A stretch of DNA of 49,957 nt from Streptomyces roseicoloratus (GCF_004117935.1 NZ_SDOY01000174.1:1-49957); one strand, 5' to 3'. Positions 32,597-41,192 are shown, counted from the first letter of the stretch. The notes: generated by a model from the letters alone, not told the origin. Translations and numbers: made by a program.

Positions 32597-32661
32597 TTCG
32601 AAGATCGAAGCTAGATGCCCGGTCGGCTGACTGTCAACGCCGCAGTCAGCCCGTTAGAGTG
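32597..32661. promoter_or_regulatory. Interlocked divergent promoters and operators
   Basis: Minus strand: TTGACA (32638-32633), 18-bp spacer, TAGCTT (32614-32609) drives the thioesterase. Plus strand: TAGAGT (32656-32661) is an HxlR -10, only 5 bp from the ATG, so the mRNA would be leaderless; its -35 position is the same TGTCAA. A perfect 9-bp inverted repeat GGCTGACTG (32626-32634)/CAGTCAGCC (32644-32652) brackets the shared -35, and CTTCGA-aga-TCGAAG (32597-32611) spans the thioesterase start point. Both are operator candidates for HxlR. Confidence 0.7.
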
Positions 32662-32666
32662 GGACG

Positions 32667-33140
32667 ATGGAGTGGCTGGAGATCGACACCGAGAACTGCC
32701 CGGTCCGCCGCACGCTGGACCTGGTCGGCGAGAAGTGGTCCCTGCTCATCCTGCGGGACGGCTTCAACGGGGTGCGCCGCTACGAGGACTTCCGCCGCCA
32801 CCTCGGACTCTCCGAGGCGGTCCTCGCCGACCGCCTCCGCAAGCTCGTCGCCGCCGGCATCCTGCGCGTCGAGCCCTATCGGGAACCCGGTGCCCGCACC
32901 CGCTCCCAGTACCGCCTCACCGCCAGGGGCCGCGACCTGTGGCCCGTGCTGCTGGCCCTCAAGCAGTGGGGCGACAGCCACGCCGGCGACCCGGCGGGCA
33001 CCCCGCTGGACATCCGGCACGCCGACTGCGGCGCGCCCGTCCGGGTCGAGGTCGTCTGCACCGGCGAGGACCACGCGCCGCTCACCCCCTTCGAGGTCAC
33101 CGTCCGCCCCGGCCCCGCCGCCCGCCCCGTCCGGCACTGA
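32667..33140 (+). CDS. HxlR-family transcriptional regulator
   Basis: 157-residue HxlR winged-helix regulator: NCPVRRTLDLVGEKWSLLIL, RYEDFRRHLGLSEAVLADRL, LVAAGILRVEPYREPGARTR. A Cys at position 11 in the NCPV motif matches the redox-sensing Cys of several family members; a second Cys lies in HADCGAPV and a third in EVVCTGED, which suggests a thiol switch. It is divergent from the thioesterase and very likely controls it and itself. The mRNA appears leaderless. Confidence 0.93.
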   Translation: MEWLEIDTENCPVRRTLDLVGEKWSLLILRDGFNGVRRYEDFRRHLGLSEAVLADRLRKLVAAGILRVEPYREPGARTRSQYRLTARGRDLWPVLLALKQWGDSHAGDPAGTPLDIRHADCGAPVRVEVVCTGEDHAPLTPFEVTVRPGPAARPVRH

Positions 33141-33245
33141 ATCCGCCGGGCCGGACCTCGGCGACACCGGACCTCCGCGACCCGCGGCACCCGTTCGGCC
33201 GCATGTCTGACGGGTCGAGCCGGCCGGCGGGGTACTCGACGAGGC

Positions 33246-34121
33246 ATGCCCCCCACTTCCGGTGCGCCGCACGACGGTGCCCCAGCCGAGCGCGGCCATT
33301 GGTTCCACCGGCTCCACGTACGCGTCCTCGCGTCACCGGCCGGTCTCGTCTGGAACCGCGGCCGCGAGGTGGAACTCATGCACCGCGCCATGGGGTTCGC
33401 CGCGCTCAGCCTCCTCACCCTCGTCCCCCTCCTCATCGTGGTCGCCGCCGCCGACCTCGCCAGCGGGCAGGGCTTCGCCCGCTGGCTCATCCAGGGCCTC
33501 GGCGTCTCCGAGGTGTCGCAGGAGGAGGTCGAGCTGCTCTTCGGCCAGCCGGGACAGGCCCTCCAGCGCACCACCGCCTTCGGTCTCGCCGCCCTCGCCG
33601 CGTTCGGCGTGACCTTCGGATCTGCCGTCCAGACCGGCTACGAACGGGTGTGGGACCTGCCCACCTCCCGTTGGCACACCATGTGGCGCCACGTCGTCTG
33701 GCTCGCCGTCCTCGTCGCCGCGCTGCTCCTCTTCGTCGCCGGCCGCGTCCCCGTACGCGCCCCGGCCGCCGTCACCCTTCTCGTCGCCCTCGGCGACGTC
33801 GTCGGCGCCTTCCTCTTCTTCTGGTGGTCACAGCGCTTCCTCCTCTGCGGCCGCATCCGCTGGCGCGCCCTGCTCCCCGGAGCCGTCCTCACCGCCCTCG
33901 GCCTCCTCGGCCTGCGCGTCTTCTCCCAGCTGGTCTTCTCGCCCCTGATCGCCTCCAACGCCGTCACCTACGGCCAGTTCGGCACGGTCCTCGTCCTGCA
34001 GTCATGGCTCGTCGGGGTCGGTTTCGTCGTGTACGGCGGCGCCCTCGTCGGGCGTCTCGTCCACGAACGTCTCGTGGAGCGCCGACTGCGTCGCGAGTCC
34101 CCGGCCCCGGGCGCGCGCTGA
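33246..34121 (+). CDS. YihY/BrkB-family membrane protein
   Basis: 291 residues with about six helices: ALSLLTLVPLLIVVAAADLA, AFGLAALAAFGVTFGSAVQT, HVVWLAVLVAALLLFVAGRV, AVTLLVALGDVVGAFLFFWW, LLPGAVLTALGLLGLRVFSQ, VLVLQSWLVGVGFVVYGGAL. The arrangement is that of the YihY/virulence factor BrkB (once RNase BN) family, whose role is unclear. A charged cytoplasmic C-terminus follows. Start ATG 33246. The 105 nt before it show no clear gene or hairpin. Confidence 0.9.
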   Translation: MPPTSGAPHDGAPAERGHWFHRLHVRVLASPAGLVWNRGREVELMHRAMGFAALSLLTLVPLLIVVAAADLASGQGFARWLIQGLGVSEVSQEEVELLFGQPGQALQRTTAFGLAALAAFGVTFGSAVQTGYERVWDLPTSRWHTMWRHVVWLAVLVAALLLFVAGRVPVRAPAAVTLLVALGDVVGAFLFFWWSQRFLLCGRIRWRALLPGAVLTALGLLGLRVFSQLVFSPLIASNAVTYGQFGTVLVLQSWLVGVGFVVYGGALVGRLVHERLVERRLRRESPAPGAR

Positions 34122-34245
34122 CCGCCGACGGGCCGGTGCCGTGATCACCCGATCCGGTGATGCCCGTGCGCGGGGCCCGGCGAGGCCGGCCCGGCCGCTT
34201 GGATGGGTGATGATCGTTCAGCCCCTCGACGAGAGAGAGCCGCCC

Positions 34246-34746
34246 ATGACCCACGCCTGGCTGCCGCCCGCCGAGTACATCGCGACGCTGCCGAGAGCGA
34301 CCGCGTACGCCTGCCTCTACTTCACGGACACGCGCGGGCGCCCGTTCCAGCTCCTCGCCACCCAGGCGTCCGAGCACTGGCAGTGGCCCGGCGGGAACAT
34401 GGACCCGGGCGAGACGCCCTGGGAGACGGCCCTGAGGGAGTGCCGCGAGGAGACGGGGCTGGTGTTCACCGGCGAACCGCGGCTCCTTGGCGCCCACTTC
34501 ACCACCGACCGCGGCGAGGACTGGCCGGCCAACCACATCGGCTTCATCTTCGACGGCGGTGAACTGACCGACGAGCAGATCGACGCGGTCGTCCTCGATC
34601 CCGAGGAGCACAGCGCCTACCGGGTCCGGACGCTCGCCGAATGGGAGCGGGAGATGTGCCCGCGGAGCTTCCGGCGGCTCGCCGCGATCGACCGGGCCCG
34701 CGGGACGGGCGGGACCGTCTACCTGGAGACCGCGGAGGACTTCTGA
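34246..34746 (+). CDS. Nudix hydrolase
   Basis: 166-residue Nudix hydrolase with a perfect box G-x5-E-x7-RE-x2-EE-x-GL: GNMDPGETPWETALRECREE then TGL. It hydrolyses a nucleoside-diphosphate-linked compound. The substrate is not evident. ATG 34246 is preceded by gagagagag; the earlier frame start at 34141 is too far for a signal. A very stable hairpin follows the stop. Confidence 0.92.
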   Translation: MTHAWLPPAEYIATLPRATAYACLYFTDTRGRPFQLLATQASEHWQWPGGNMDPGETPWETALRECREETGLVFTGEPRLLGAHFTTDRGEDWPANHIGFIFDGGELTDEQIDAVVLDPEEHSAYRVRTLAEWEREMCPRSFRRLAAIDRARGTGGTVYLETAEDF

Positions 34747-34774
34747 CCCCGGTTCGAGGTCGCCGGACCGACGG

Positions 34775-34807
34775 GGGTGGTGGCCGGTCCTGGACCGGCC
34801 ACCACCC
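34775..34807. terminator. Bidirectional terminator
   Basis: A 33-nt perfect palindrome with 16-bp arms (GGGTGGTGGCCGGTCC and complement) around a single central T (a real loop would open a few pairs), lying between the Nudix gene and the convergent AMIN-like gene. Confidence 0.85.
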
Positions 34808-34821
34808 GTGGGCGTCGTGAC

Positions 34822-35346
34822 TCACCCGCGGCACACGGCGGCGGGGTGGGCGACGTCGATGACGAGGCGCTCGGGGGAGTGGAGGACGAAGGCCTTGTGG
34901 AACGGTTCGGCGTGGAAGGCGGCTCCGACGGTGACGACGCCCTCGAAGTCGCCGGTCAGGGCGACGCCCTTGAGGGCCGGAAGGTCGATCCTGATCAGCC
35001 GGGGCCCCTTGTAGACGGACTGTCCCGACTCGTTGTGGGCGGCGGCGGGCGAGAGCCTGATCTCCAGGAAGTACTTCCCGGCGAGCGGTACCTTCCCGCC
35101 CGAGCCGTCGTAGTGCAGCGCCTTCACCGGTGTGACGGTCACCTGGGGCATCGTGCCCCGGACGTCGATGACCAGCCGGTCGAAGGTGGGGTGGCCGCCC
35201 CAGCGGGCGTTGACGACCTGGGCCGTGGCCGGCGGGGCCGTGGTGCGGGTCGGGACGGCCGTGGCACCCGCGGGGACCGTGGCGCCGATCCCGGCGGTGA
35301 GGAGGATGCCCGCGGCAGCGGCCGCGAGGCTCTGACGGTGAGGCAT
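34822..35346 (-). CDS. Secreted AMIN-like domain protein
   Basis: 174-residue secreted protein. The Sec signal runs from MPHRQSLAAAAAGILLTAGI to about residue 29. The mature part ARWGGHPTFDRLVIDVRGTM, KALHYDGSGGKVPLAGKYFL, EIRLSPAAAHNESGQSVYKG, VVTVGAAFHAEPFHKAFVLH, SPERLVIDVAHPAAVCRG matches the AMIN-like beta-sandwich found in Streptomyces secreted proteins (peptidoglycan- or glycan-binding by analogy). ATG 35346. Monocistronic and divergent from the small secreted gene at 35638. Confidence 0.85.
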   Translation of the reverse strand: MPHRQSLAAAAAGILLTAGIGATVPAGATAVPTRTTAPPATAQVVNARWGGHPTFDRLVIDVRGTMPQVTVTPVKALHYDGSGGKVPLAGKYFLEIRLSPAAAHNESGQSVYKGPRLIRIDLPALKGVALTGDFEGVVTVGAAFHAEPFHKAFVLHSPERLVIDVAHPAAVCRG

Positions 35347-35525
35347 GGCGTCCCCCGGTTCTCCTGATGCGACGGGGACTGTGGTGTCACTGGGGAAGAC
35401 ATTCGCCGGGAAGGTTCGGTTCCACCGGAATGACGAAATTTCCTCTTGTCCTGCAGTATGCGCCGACCCGGACCCCGGCTGCGCCCGGCCAGGGATGTCC
35501 GGCACCCGCCCGGTCCGGCGGTCGA

Positions 35526-35593
35526 GGCCGTACGGGAGCGCCGGGCCGGCCGTGCGGAACCGGGGGAGGGAGCGGCCGTACGGAATCGGGGGA
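35526..35593. repeat. Direct repeats before the small secreted gene
   Basis: GGCCGTGCGGAACCGGGGGA (35548-35567) and its copy at 35574-35593 (two mismatches) lie 26 bp apart, with a partial GGCCGTACGGGA at 35526-35537. They occupy the 291-bp space between divergent secreted-protein genes. Farther left is an AT-rich patch (35420-35450) that may hold promoters. Confidence 0.6.
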
Positions 35594-35637
35594 CGTGGCA
35601 CCCGTAACCTCGGCGGGCCTCGGCAGTTGACCAGGGC

Positions 35638-35877
35638 ATGAAGAAGCGCAGCATGCTCGCCATCGCCTCCCTCGCCGCAGGCGTCGTCACCGCCCTCGTC
35701 AGCCCGCCCCCGAACGCCTCCGCCGCCGGGGCCGGAGACGCGGCCGCCGGTGTCACCGGCCTGCTCCAGGAGGACCAGGGCGTCGGCGCCCTCCTGGGCG
35801 ACACCGTCGACGGTGCCGGCGACGGCCTCCAGGCTCCTCAGGCGCCCGCGGCGCCCCTGCCCGGCGGTCTCCTCTGA
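35638..35877 (+). CDS. Small secreted protein
   Basis: 79 residues. The Sec signal is MKKRSMLAIASLAAGVVTAL through ASA (about 1-29), leaving a mature part of 50 residues: GAGDAAAGVTGLLQEDQGVG, ALLGDTVDGAGDGLQAPQAP. No Cys and no known domain, but small secreted peptides of this composition are typical of Streptomyces. A strong terminator follows at 35972. A real short gene by codon bias; function unknown. Confidence 0.75.
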   Translation: MKKRSMLAIASLAAGVVTALVSPPPNASAAGAGDAAAGVTGLLQEDQGVGALLGDTVDGAGDGLQAPQAPAAPLPGGLL

Positions 35878-35971
35878 CCACCGCCGCCCCGTCCGCGGCG
35901 GCCGGCCGTCGGCATCGCGTGCGTCGCGTCCACGACGTACGCCGCTGACGCCGCGGACCGCCGGACGCCTC

Positions 35972-36008
35972 CGTGCCCCGTACCGCCTCCCCGGCGGTAC
36001 GGGGCACG
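35972..36008 (+). terminator. Terminator hairpin
   Basis: Perfect 16-bp stem CGTGCCCCGTACCGCC/GGCGGTACGGGGCACG with a 5-nt loop TCCCC, 95 nt after the small secreted gene and 99 nt before the cyclophilin gene. Confidence 0.85.
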
Positions 36009-36106
36009 TCCGTGTGAGCGACACCCTCCCGCCCCCGTACCGCGCCGACACCCAGGAGGGGCAGGCCCGTGCGCGCGCGGTGCCCGGGGAATGACAGGAT
36101 GTCCCC

Positions 36107-36604
36107 ATGAGCAACAACGTTTTCTTCGACATCACCATCAACGGCGAGGCCGCCGGCCGCATCGTCTTCGAGCTCTTCGACGAGGTCGTTCCGAAGACCG
36201 CCCGGAACTTCCGTGAGCTCGCCACCGGCCAGAACGGCTTCGGCTACGCCGGCTCCCCGTTCCACCGCGTCATCCCGCAGTTCATGCTCCAGGGTGGCGA
36301 CTTCACCAACGAGAACGGCACCGGCGGCAAGAGCATCTACGGCGAAAAGTTCGCCGACGAGAACTTCGACCTCAAGCACGACCGTCCCTTCCTGCTGTCG
36401 ATGGCGAACGCGGGCCGCAACACCAACGGCTCGCAGTTCTTCATCACCACCGTCCCGACCGACTGGCTGAACGGCAAGCACGTCGTCTTCGGCGAGGTCG
36501 TCGAGGGCCAGGACATCGTCAAGCAGATCGAGGCCCTCGGCACGCCCTCCGGCCGCACCAAGGCCGAGGTCCGCGTCGCCGCGTCCGGCATCGTCGAGGC
36601 CTGA
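36107..36604 (+). CDS. Peptidylprolyl cis-trans isomerase (cyclophilin)
   Basis: 165-residue cytoplasmic cyclophilin that isomerises X-Pro bonds during folding. Family core visible: RIVFELFDEVVPKTARNFRE, SPFHRVIPQFMLQGGDFTNE (catalytic Arg with F-M-Q-G-G-D), LLSMANAGRNTNGSQFFITT, WLNGKHVVFGEVVEGQDIVK. No signal peptide. ATG 36107. Terminators flank it on both sides, so it is a single-gene unit. Confidence 0.96.
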   Translation: MSNNVFFDITINGEAAGRIVFELFDEVVPKTARNFRELATGQNGFGYAGSPFHRVIPQFMLQGGDFTNENGTGGKSIYGEKFADENFDLKHDRPFLLSMANAGRNTNGSQFFITTVPTDWLNGKHVVFGEVVEGQDIVKQIEALGTPSGRTKAEVRVAASGIVEA

Positions 36605-36668
36605 TCCCCTCCCCGGACCGGTCTCCCCGGGACCGGCCCCGACCGCACGGCCACCGAGGCCGTCGACC

Positions 36669-36701
36669 ACCGCCCCCGCGCCGCTCACGGCCGGGGGCGG
36701 T
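36669..36701. terminator. Terminator between cyclophilin and L31
   Basis: 10-bp stem ACCGCCCCCG (36669-36678) with CGGGGGCGGT (36692-36701), loop 13 nt, in the space between convergent genes. Confidence 0.7.
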
Positions 36702-36732
36702 CGCACGACCAGGCCCTCACCGGCACGCCGGA

Positions 36733-36984
36733 TCAGGCTTCACCGTCCCCGTACCGGCGCTCGAACCTGGCGATCCGTCCCTCCGTGTCCACGGTCCGTG
36801 CCTTGCCCGTGAAGAACGGGTGGCTCTCGGACGAGATCTCGACGTCGACCACCGGATACGTGTTGCCGTCGTCCCACTCGATGGTCTGGTCGCTACCCGC
36901 CGTCGACCGGGTCAGGAACGCGAACCCGGCCGCCCGGTCGCGGAACACCACAGGCCTGTACTCCGGCTGCTCGTCCTGCTGCAC
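36733..36984 (-). CDS. rpmE2: Ribosomal protein L31, type B (zinc-free)
   Basis: 83 residues from GTG 36984 (ggagg 6 nt upstream): QQDEQPEYRPVVFRDRAAGF, AFLTRSTAGSDQTIEWDDGN, VVDVEISSESHPFFTGKART. It lacks all Cys of the zinc-type L31, so it is the C-minus paralogue, normally induced when zinc is scarce to replace the zinc form. I saw no clear Zur box in the 107 bp upstream. The frame start at 37095 is rejected because the added residues are not L31-like. Confidence 0.93.
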   Translation of the reverse strand: MQQDEQPEYRPVVFRDRAAGFAFLTRSTAGSDQTIEWDDGNTYPVVDVEISSESHPFFTGKARTVDTEGRIARFERRYGDGEA

Positions 36985-37091
36985 ATGTCCTCCTCGGACG
37001 GGGTGAAGGGGGCCCGAACGGCACGTCCCCCGGTCCGCCCAGCGTCCCCGGGCCACGCCCCTCCGACCAGCGCCGCACGGCCGACCGGCCG

Positions 37092-39611
37092 TCACCCGGA
37101 CGGGTGGGAGCCCCAGCGGGCCGCCAGGAGCAGCGCGATGTCGTCGTGCCGGTCGGGCGCCTGCCGCGCCTCGCGGATCAGCCGGTCGGCGGTGTCGGCG
37201 AGCGGAGCCGCACCGGAGGCCGCGAAGGTGCGGCGCAGCACTTCCACACCCTCGTCGATGTCCGTGCCGGGCCGCTCCACCAGCCCGTCCGTGAACAGCG
37301 CGAGCACGTCGCCGGGTTCGAGCCGCAGCCGGGTCACGGGATAGGCCGCCGCACCGTCCACGCCGAGCACCACGCCGCCCGCGAGCTCCACCACCTCCGT
37401 GCCGCCGTCCGCCCGGCGCAGCAGCGGCTGCGGATGCCCCGCCCGCGCGGCCTGCGCCTCACCGGTACGCGGGTCGAGGACGACGTAGCAGCAGCTCGCG
37501 AACTGGCCCGGATCCAGGTCGATCAGCAGCCGGTTGGTGGCCCGCACCACGTCCTCCGGCCGGTGCCCGCTGAGCGCGAACGCCCGTACGGCACTGCGCA
37601 GCTGACCCATCGTGGCCGCCGCGGCCACCCCGTGTCCCTGCACGTCGCCGATCACCAGCGCCAGTCTGCCGCCGCCCGTCTCCACCACGTCGTACCAGTC
37701 GCCGCCCACGTCCATCCCCTGGGTGCCCGGCAGATAGCGGCCGACCGTGTCCACGCCCTCGTACACCGGCAGCCGGTGCGGCAGCAGCGCGTCCTGAAGC
37801 CCCCGGGCCAGCGCCGACTCGGAGTCGTAGCGCTGCGCCCGCTCGAGGGCCTGGGCGATCAGACCCGCGAGCGCGGTGAGCACCGTCCGCTCCTCTGCGG
37901 TGAAACCGCGCGGCTTCTCGAAGCCGAGGATGCACGAGCCCACCGGCCGGCCCGAGGCGATCAGCGGCAGGAAGGCCCGCGCACCGGTGTGCGCGTCCAG
38001 CGGCATCCCCGGATAGGCCGTGCCCAGCTGGTCCATCGACTCGAAGAACAGCGGCCGGCCCGTCGTCAGCGTCTCCACGCCCGGCACCCGCGCGTCGAGC
38101 CCCACCCCGTCGAAGGGCTCGAGGAAGCCCGTCGGGAAGCCGGTCTCCCAGGCCAGGTACAGATGCCGTTCGCTCAGCAGATAGATCGCCAGCTGCCGTC
38201 CGCCGAAGGCCGGAAGCAACTCCTCGGTGACCACCGCCGACACCTGGCGGGCCGTCACCGCCTCGGACAGCGCGATGGCGAGGGCCACAGGACGGTACAT
38301 GGCCGCCGCCCGCCCTTCGGGCGAGGACAGCGCGTCCCCGTCGACACCGGCCAGTACGCCCTGCGGCCCGCCCGCGACCGGGTCGCTCTCCGGCACCAGC
38401 ACCAGCGTGACGCCGTCGCGCCCCGGGTAGAGCGAGACCGACAGCCACTCGCCGCGCCCCGGGTGCGCCAGGAAGTGGATCGGCTGGTCCGACAGCAGCG
38501 AGCCGCGCAGCTGCTCCTCGTGGTACGGATGCGCGAACCACGGCACCGCCTCCCACAGCGGCCGGCCCGCCAGGGTGCCGCGGGCGAGGCCCAGCAGGGC
38601 CTCGGTGCGCTCGTTGACGTACGTGATCCTGCCGAGCCGGTCGATCGCCAGGATCGCCCGGGGCAGCCGGTCGGTGGCGTCCGAGCCGACCAGCCCGGTC
38701 CCCAGGTCCACCAGGGACCCGGTCAGGACGTGCCCGTTCCGGCCGTCGGTCAGGGGCCGGGCGGACACTTCCAGCAGGTGCAGACCGCCGTCCGGGCCCC
38801 TCAGCCGGATCCGCCGCGCCGCGGGGCCGCCGGAGTCGGCGGCCTGCCGGGCCAGGGCCCCCAGGGCGTACGCGTCCTCGGGAACCAGCCGGGCGGTCAG
38901 CGACTCGACGGTCCACGGCAGCGGGTCCGGCATCCCGAGGATCTCGCGCAGTCCCGCGTCCGCGGTGAGCGTGCCGGAGCCCAGGTCCCAGTCGAAGTAG
39001 CCGATCCGCACGCGCGGCCCGGTCCTGGTCGGCAGCTGCACGGACACCGGCTCGCCCGGCCACTCGACCCGCGTCCCGCGGGCGGCGAGCGCACCGAGGG
39101 TCACCCCGAGCCGGCGCGCCTCCTGGACCATCCGGCTCCGGTCCCGCGCCTCCACCGGCACCCCGGGGGTCGGTGTGCGCAGCACCACCAGCACCCCGTA
39201 CCGATCCCTGCCGCCGATCACCGGCGCGTAGAGCGAGGCGAACGGGAACGGGAGACTGGCCACCAGCTGCGGGAACTGCCGCATCGCCTCCTCGACGTCG
39301 CCCAGATGGATCGGCTGGCCCGACCGGTGGGCCTCGGCCACGGGGAACGGCCGGTTCGCGTGCATCCGCCACCACGGCCGGAACAGCGGCCCGGGCAGCC
39401 CCGCGAGCACGGCGAGCCGCAGCAGCCCCGGGGTGCCCGATCGCAGGTAGATCCCGCCCGCGTAACCGCCGGCCGCATCGACGGCCCGCAGTACCGACTC
39501 GGCGAGGACGGCCGTCAGGGCGTCGGCGGCCCACCCGGCGGCGCGCGGCTCCGGGCCAGGGGGCCCGGTCTCGGCCGACGGGGCGGTGCCTGCCGCGCCG
39601 TTCGAGGTCAC
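37092..39611 (-). CDS. GAF-PAS-PAS-GAF-PP2C (SpoIIE) phosphatase
   Basis: 839-residue soluble multidomain phosphatase. The order is GAF-like (about 25-190), PAS (about 200-310), a second PAS with RITYVNERTEALLGLARG (about 320-420), a GAF (about 445-600) and a SpoIIE/PPM phosphatase at the C-terminus, with GGDWYDVVETGGGRLALVIG, DVQGHGVAAAATMGQLRSAV, LALFTDGLVERPGTD and RHDDIALLL. It would sense small ligands or redox state and dephosphorylate an anti-anti-sigma factor. Start GTG 39611 (an upstream frame to 39647 exists). The stop lies 107 nt downstream of the rpmE2 start region, on the same strand. Confidence 0.92.
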   Translation of the reverse strand: MTSNGAAGTAPSAETGPPGPEPRAAGWAADALTAVLAESVLRAVDAAGGYAGGIYLRSGTPGLLRLAVLAGLPGPLFRPWWRMHANRPFPVAEAHRSGQPIHLGDVEEAMRQFPQLVASLPFPFASLYAPVIGGRDRYGVLVVLRTPTPGVPVEARDRSRMVQEARRLGVTLGALAARGTRVEWPGEPVSVQLPTRTGPRVRIGYFDWDLGSGTLTADAGLREILGMPDPLPWTVESLTARLVPEDAYALGALARQAADSGGPAARRIRLRGPDGGLHLLEVSARPLTDGRNGHVLTGSLVDLGTGLVGSDATDRLPRAILAIDRLGRITYVNERTEALLGLARGTLAGRPLWEAVPWFAHPYHEEQLRGSLLSDQPIHFLAHPGRGEWLSVSLYPGRDGVTLVLVPESDPVAGGPQGVLAGVDGDALSSPEGRAAAMYRPVALAIALSEAVTARQVSAVVTEELLPAFGGRQLAIYLLSERHLYLAWETGFPTGFLEPFDGVGLDARVPGVETLTTGRPLFFESMDQLGTAYPGMPLDAHTGARAFLPLIASGRPVGSCILGFEKPRGFTAEERTVLTALAGLIAQALERAQRYDSESALARGLQDALLPHRLPVYEGVDTVGRYLPGTQGMDVGGDWYDVVETGGGRLALVIGDVQGHGVAAAATMGQLRSAVRAFALSGHRPEDVVRATNRLLIDLDPGQFASCCYVVLDPRTGEAQAARAGHPQPLLRRADGGTEVVELAGGVVLGVDGAAAYPVTRLRLEPGDVLALFTDGLVERPGTDIDEGVEVLRRTFAASGAAPLADTADRLIREARQAPDRHDDIALLLAARWGSHPSG

Positions 39612-39781
39612 ACAGCCAGCATGCTCCCGCCCGGAAGGGCCCCGCATCCGGAGTGCCGGCGGTCACGGGCGCGCCCGGACCGGCCGCGGCGCGCCGGACG
39701 ACCACGCTCGGGGCCCACCGACCCGCCCCGGCGGGCCGTGGGGAGCCCCGCCCGCCCGGCTTCCGCATCCCGCCCGGCGGC

Positions 39782-39840
39782 CTCCCGGATCCCCGCCCGC
39801 CGGCCGTCCGCCGACGCTCCCGGATCGCCACCCGCCGGCC
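39782..39840. repeat. 24-bp imperfect direct repeat
   Basis: CTCCCGGATC followed by CCCGCCCGCCGGCC (39782-39805) is repeated at 39817-39840 with two mismatches. It lies in the 338-bp gene-free region between the phosphatase and the hydrolase, which shows nothing else I can name. Confidence 0.55.
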
Positions 39841-39949
39841 TTTCGAACCACTCCTCAGGGGCATTGACCCCGCCCTGCCCGCTCGCGAGACTCGGCGTCG
39901 GCTGCCGCGGCGGGCGCGCAGCCCCGACACCTCGTGACCAGGGGGCATC

Positions 39950-40714
39950 ATGACCGGCCGGGTTCTTCCGTACGACGTCCAGGGCAGTGGTCCGCACCGG
40001 GCCCTGGTGCTGCACAACTGGTTCGGCGACCGCAGCAGCTTCGCACCGCTGCGGGAGCACCTGGACGGGACCACCGGGTCCTACGCCTTCCTCGACTGCC
40101 GCGGCTACGGGGAGGCGATCGACGCCGACGGTGCGTACACCATGGAGGAGGTCGCCGCGGACGCCCTGGCCGTCGCCGACGACCTCGGCTGGGACACGTT
40201 CTCCGTCGTCGGCCACTCCATGGGCGGCAAGGCCGCCCAGCTGATGCTGCTCGAGGCGCCGGAGCGGGTGCGCTCCCTCATCGGGATCTCGCCCGTCTCC
40301 GCGGGTGGCTTCCCGCTCGACGAGGACACCTGGGCTCTCTTCGCCGGAGCCGCCGAGAACCCCGGCCACCGCCGGGCCATCATCGACAACACCACCGGGG
40401 GCCGCTACGACGACGCATGGCTCGCGGCCCTCGTCGACCGCTCCCTGCGCCGCTCCTCGGCCACCGCCTTCCGCGCCTACCTCGACTCCTGGTCGCGCAC
40501 CGACTTCCACGAGCGGGTCCGCGACAACCCGGCGCGCGTCCTGCTCGTCGTCGGTGCCCACGACCCGGCGCTCGGCGCCGAGGCCATGGAGGCCACCTGG
40601 CTGCGCTGGTACCCCAACGCACGGCTCACGGTGCTGTCCGAGGCCGGTCACTACGCACCTGAGGAGACGCCCAAGGAGCTCGCCGACGCCATCGAGGCCT
40701 TCCTCGCCGCCTGA
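39950..40714 (+). CDS. Alpha/beta hydrolase
   Basis: 254-residue alpha/beta-hydrolase fold enzyme. Oxyanion-hole region LVLHNWFGDRSSF, nucleophile elbow VVGHSMGGKAA (Ser in GHSMG), acid in VVGAHDPALG, catalytic His in SEAGHYAPEE. The core is complete, so it should be an active esterase or related hydrolase. Substrate unknown. ATG 39950 follows agggggc. Divergent from the phosphatase gene. Confidence 0.92.
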   Translation: MTGRVLPYDVQGSGPHRALVLHNWFGDRSSFAPLREHLDGTTGSYAFLDCRGYGEAIDADGAYTMEEVAADALAVADDLGWDTFSVVGHSMGGKAAQLMLLEAPERVRSLIGISPVSAGGFPLDEDTWALFAGAAENPGHRRAIIDNTTGGRYDDAWLAALVDRSLRRSSATAFRAYLDSWSRTDFHERVRDNPARVLLVVGAHDPALGAEAMEATWLRWYPNARLTVLSEAGHYAPEETPKELADAIEAFLAA

Positions 40715-40821
40715 CGCGACGCGCGACCGCGTCCGCCGCCGGGGACACTGGTCCCGGGACCGGTCCGGAGCGGGCCGGGAACGGCGACGGAACGACCGGC
40801 GGCTCACGGCGCGAAGAGGCG

Positions 40822-41160
40822 GTGCACGGCATGATCCTGGCCCTGACGGCGGCGGTCGCCGCCGCGCTGCTGGTGTGCCGCCTCGCCCTGCGCGAACGCG
40901 CCGCCCCGGGCACCGCCCGCCGCGCCCTCGCGTTCACCCGCGACCGGCGTGCGGTCGCCGCGGGGCTGCTCGCCGGCCTGCTCCTCGCGGGTCTCGGCTG
41001 GCGGGCGGCCGGCCCCGGCGCGCTCGCCTGGGCGGGTCTCGCGGCCGTCCTGGTCGCGGCCCTGACCTCCGGCTCGCCCGGCTCCGCCGACGGCGAGGGC
41101 CCCGCCCCCGGCGCTCGCGCGGCGGGGACGGGGCCCGAGGGCTCCCGAGACCAGGAGTGA
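40822..41160 (+). CDS. Small two-helix membrane protein
   Basis: 112 residues from GTG 40822 (or ATG 40831). Helices at about 4-23 (ILALTAAVAAALLVCRLAL) and 43-84 (AVAAGLLAGLLLAGLGWRAA, GALAWAGLAAVLVAALTSGS, probably two passes), then an acidic disordered tail. No family recognised. It lies 108 nt after the hydrolase and may share its mRNA; gagg precedes the GTG. Confidence 0.6.
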   Translation: MHGMILALTAAVAAALLVCRLALRERAAPGTARRALAFTRDRRAVAAGLLAGLLLAGLGWRAAGPGALAWAGLAAVLVAALTSGSPGSADGEGPAPGARAAGTGPEGSRDQE

Positions 41161-41192
41161 CGCGTCCGTGGTGACGCCTCACGGGTGACGTG

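Noticed and set aside
31495..35440. Two CCACCGGAAT motifs (near 31492 and 35427) as SigR-type promoters
   Set aside because: GGAAT is present, but no GTT lies 18 bp downstream in either case.
36985..37091. Zur box before the zinc-free L31 gene
   Set aside because: No AT-rich palindrome of the Zur type is visible in this 107-bp stretch.
37104..39953. Long plus-strand open frame opposite the GAF/PAS/PP2C gene
   Set aside because: Shadow frame: Arg/His/Pro-rich, no domains, and the minus-strand gene is unmistakable.
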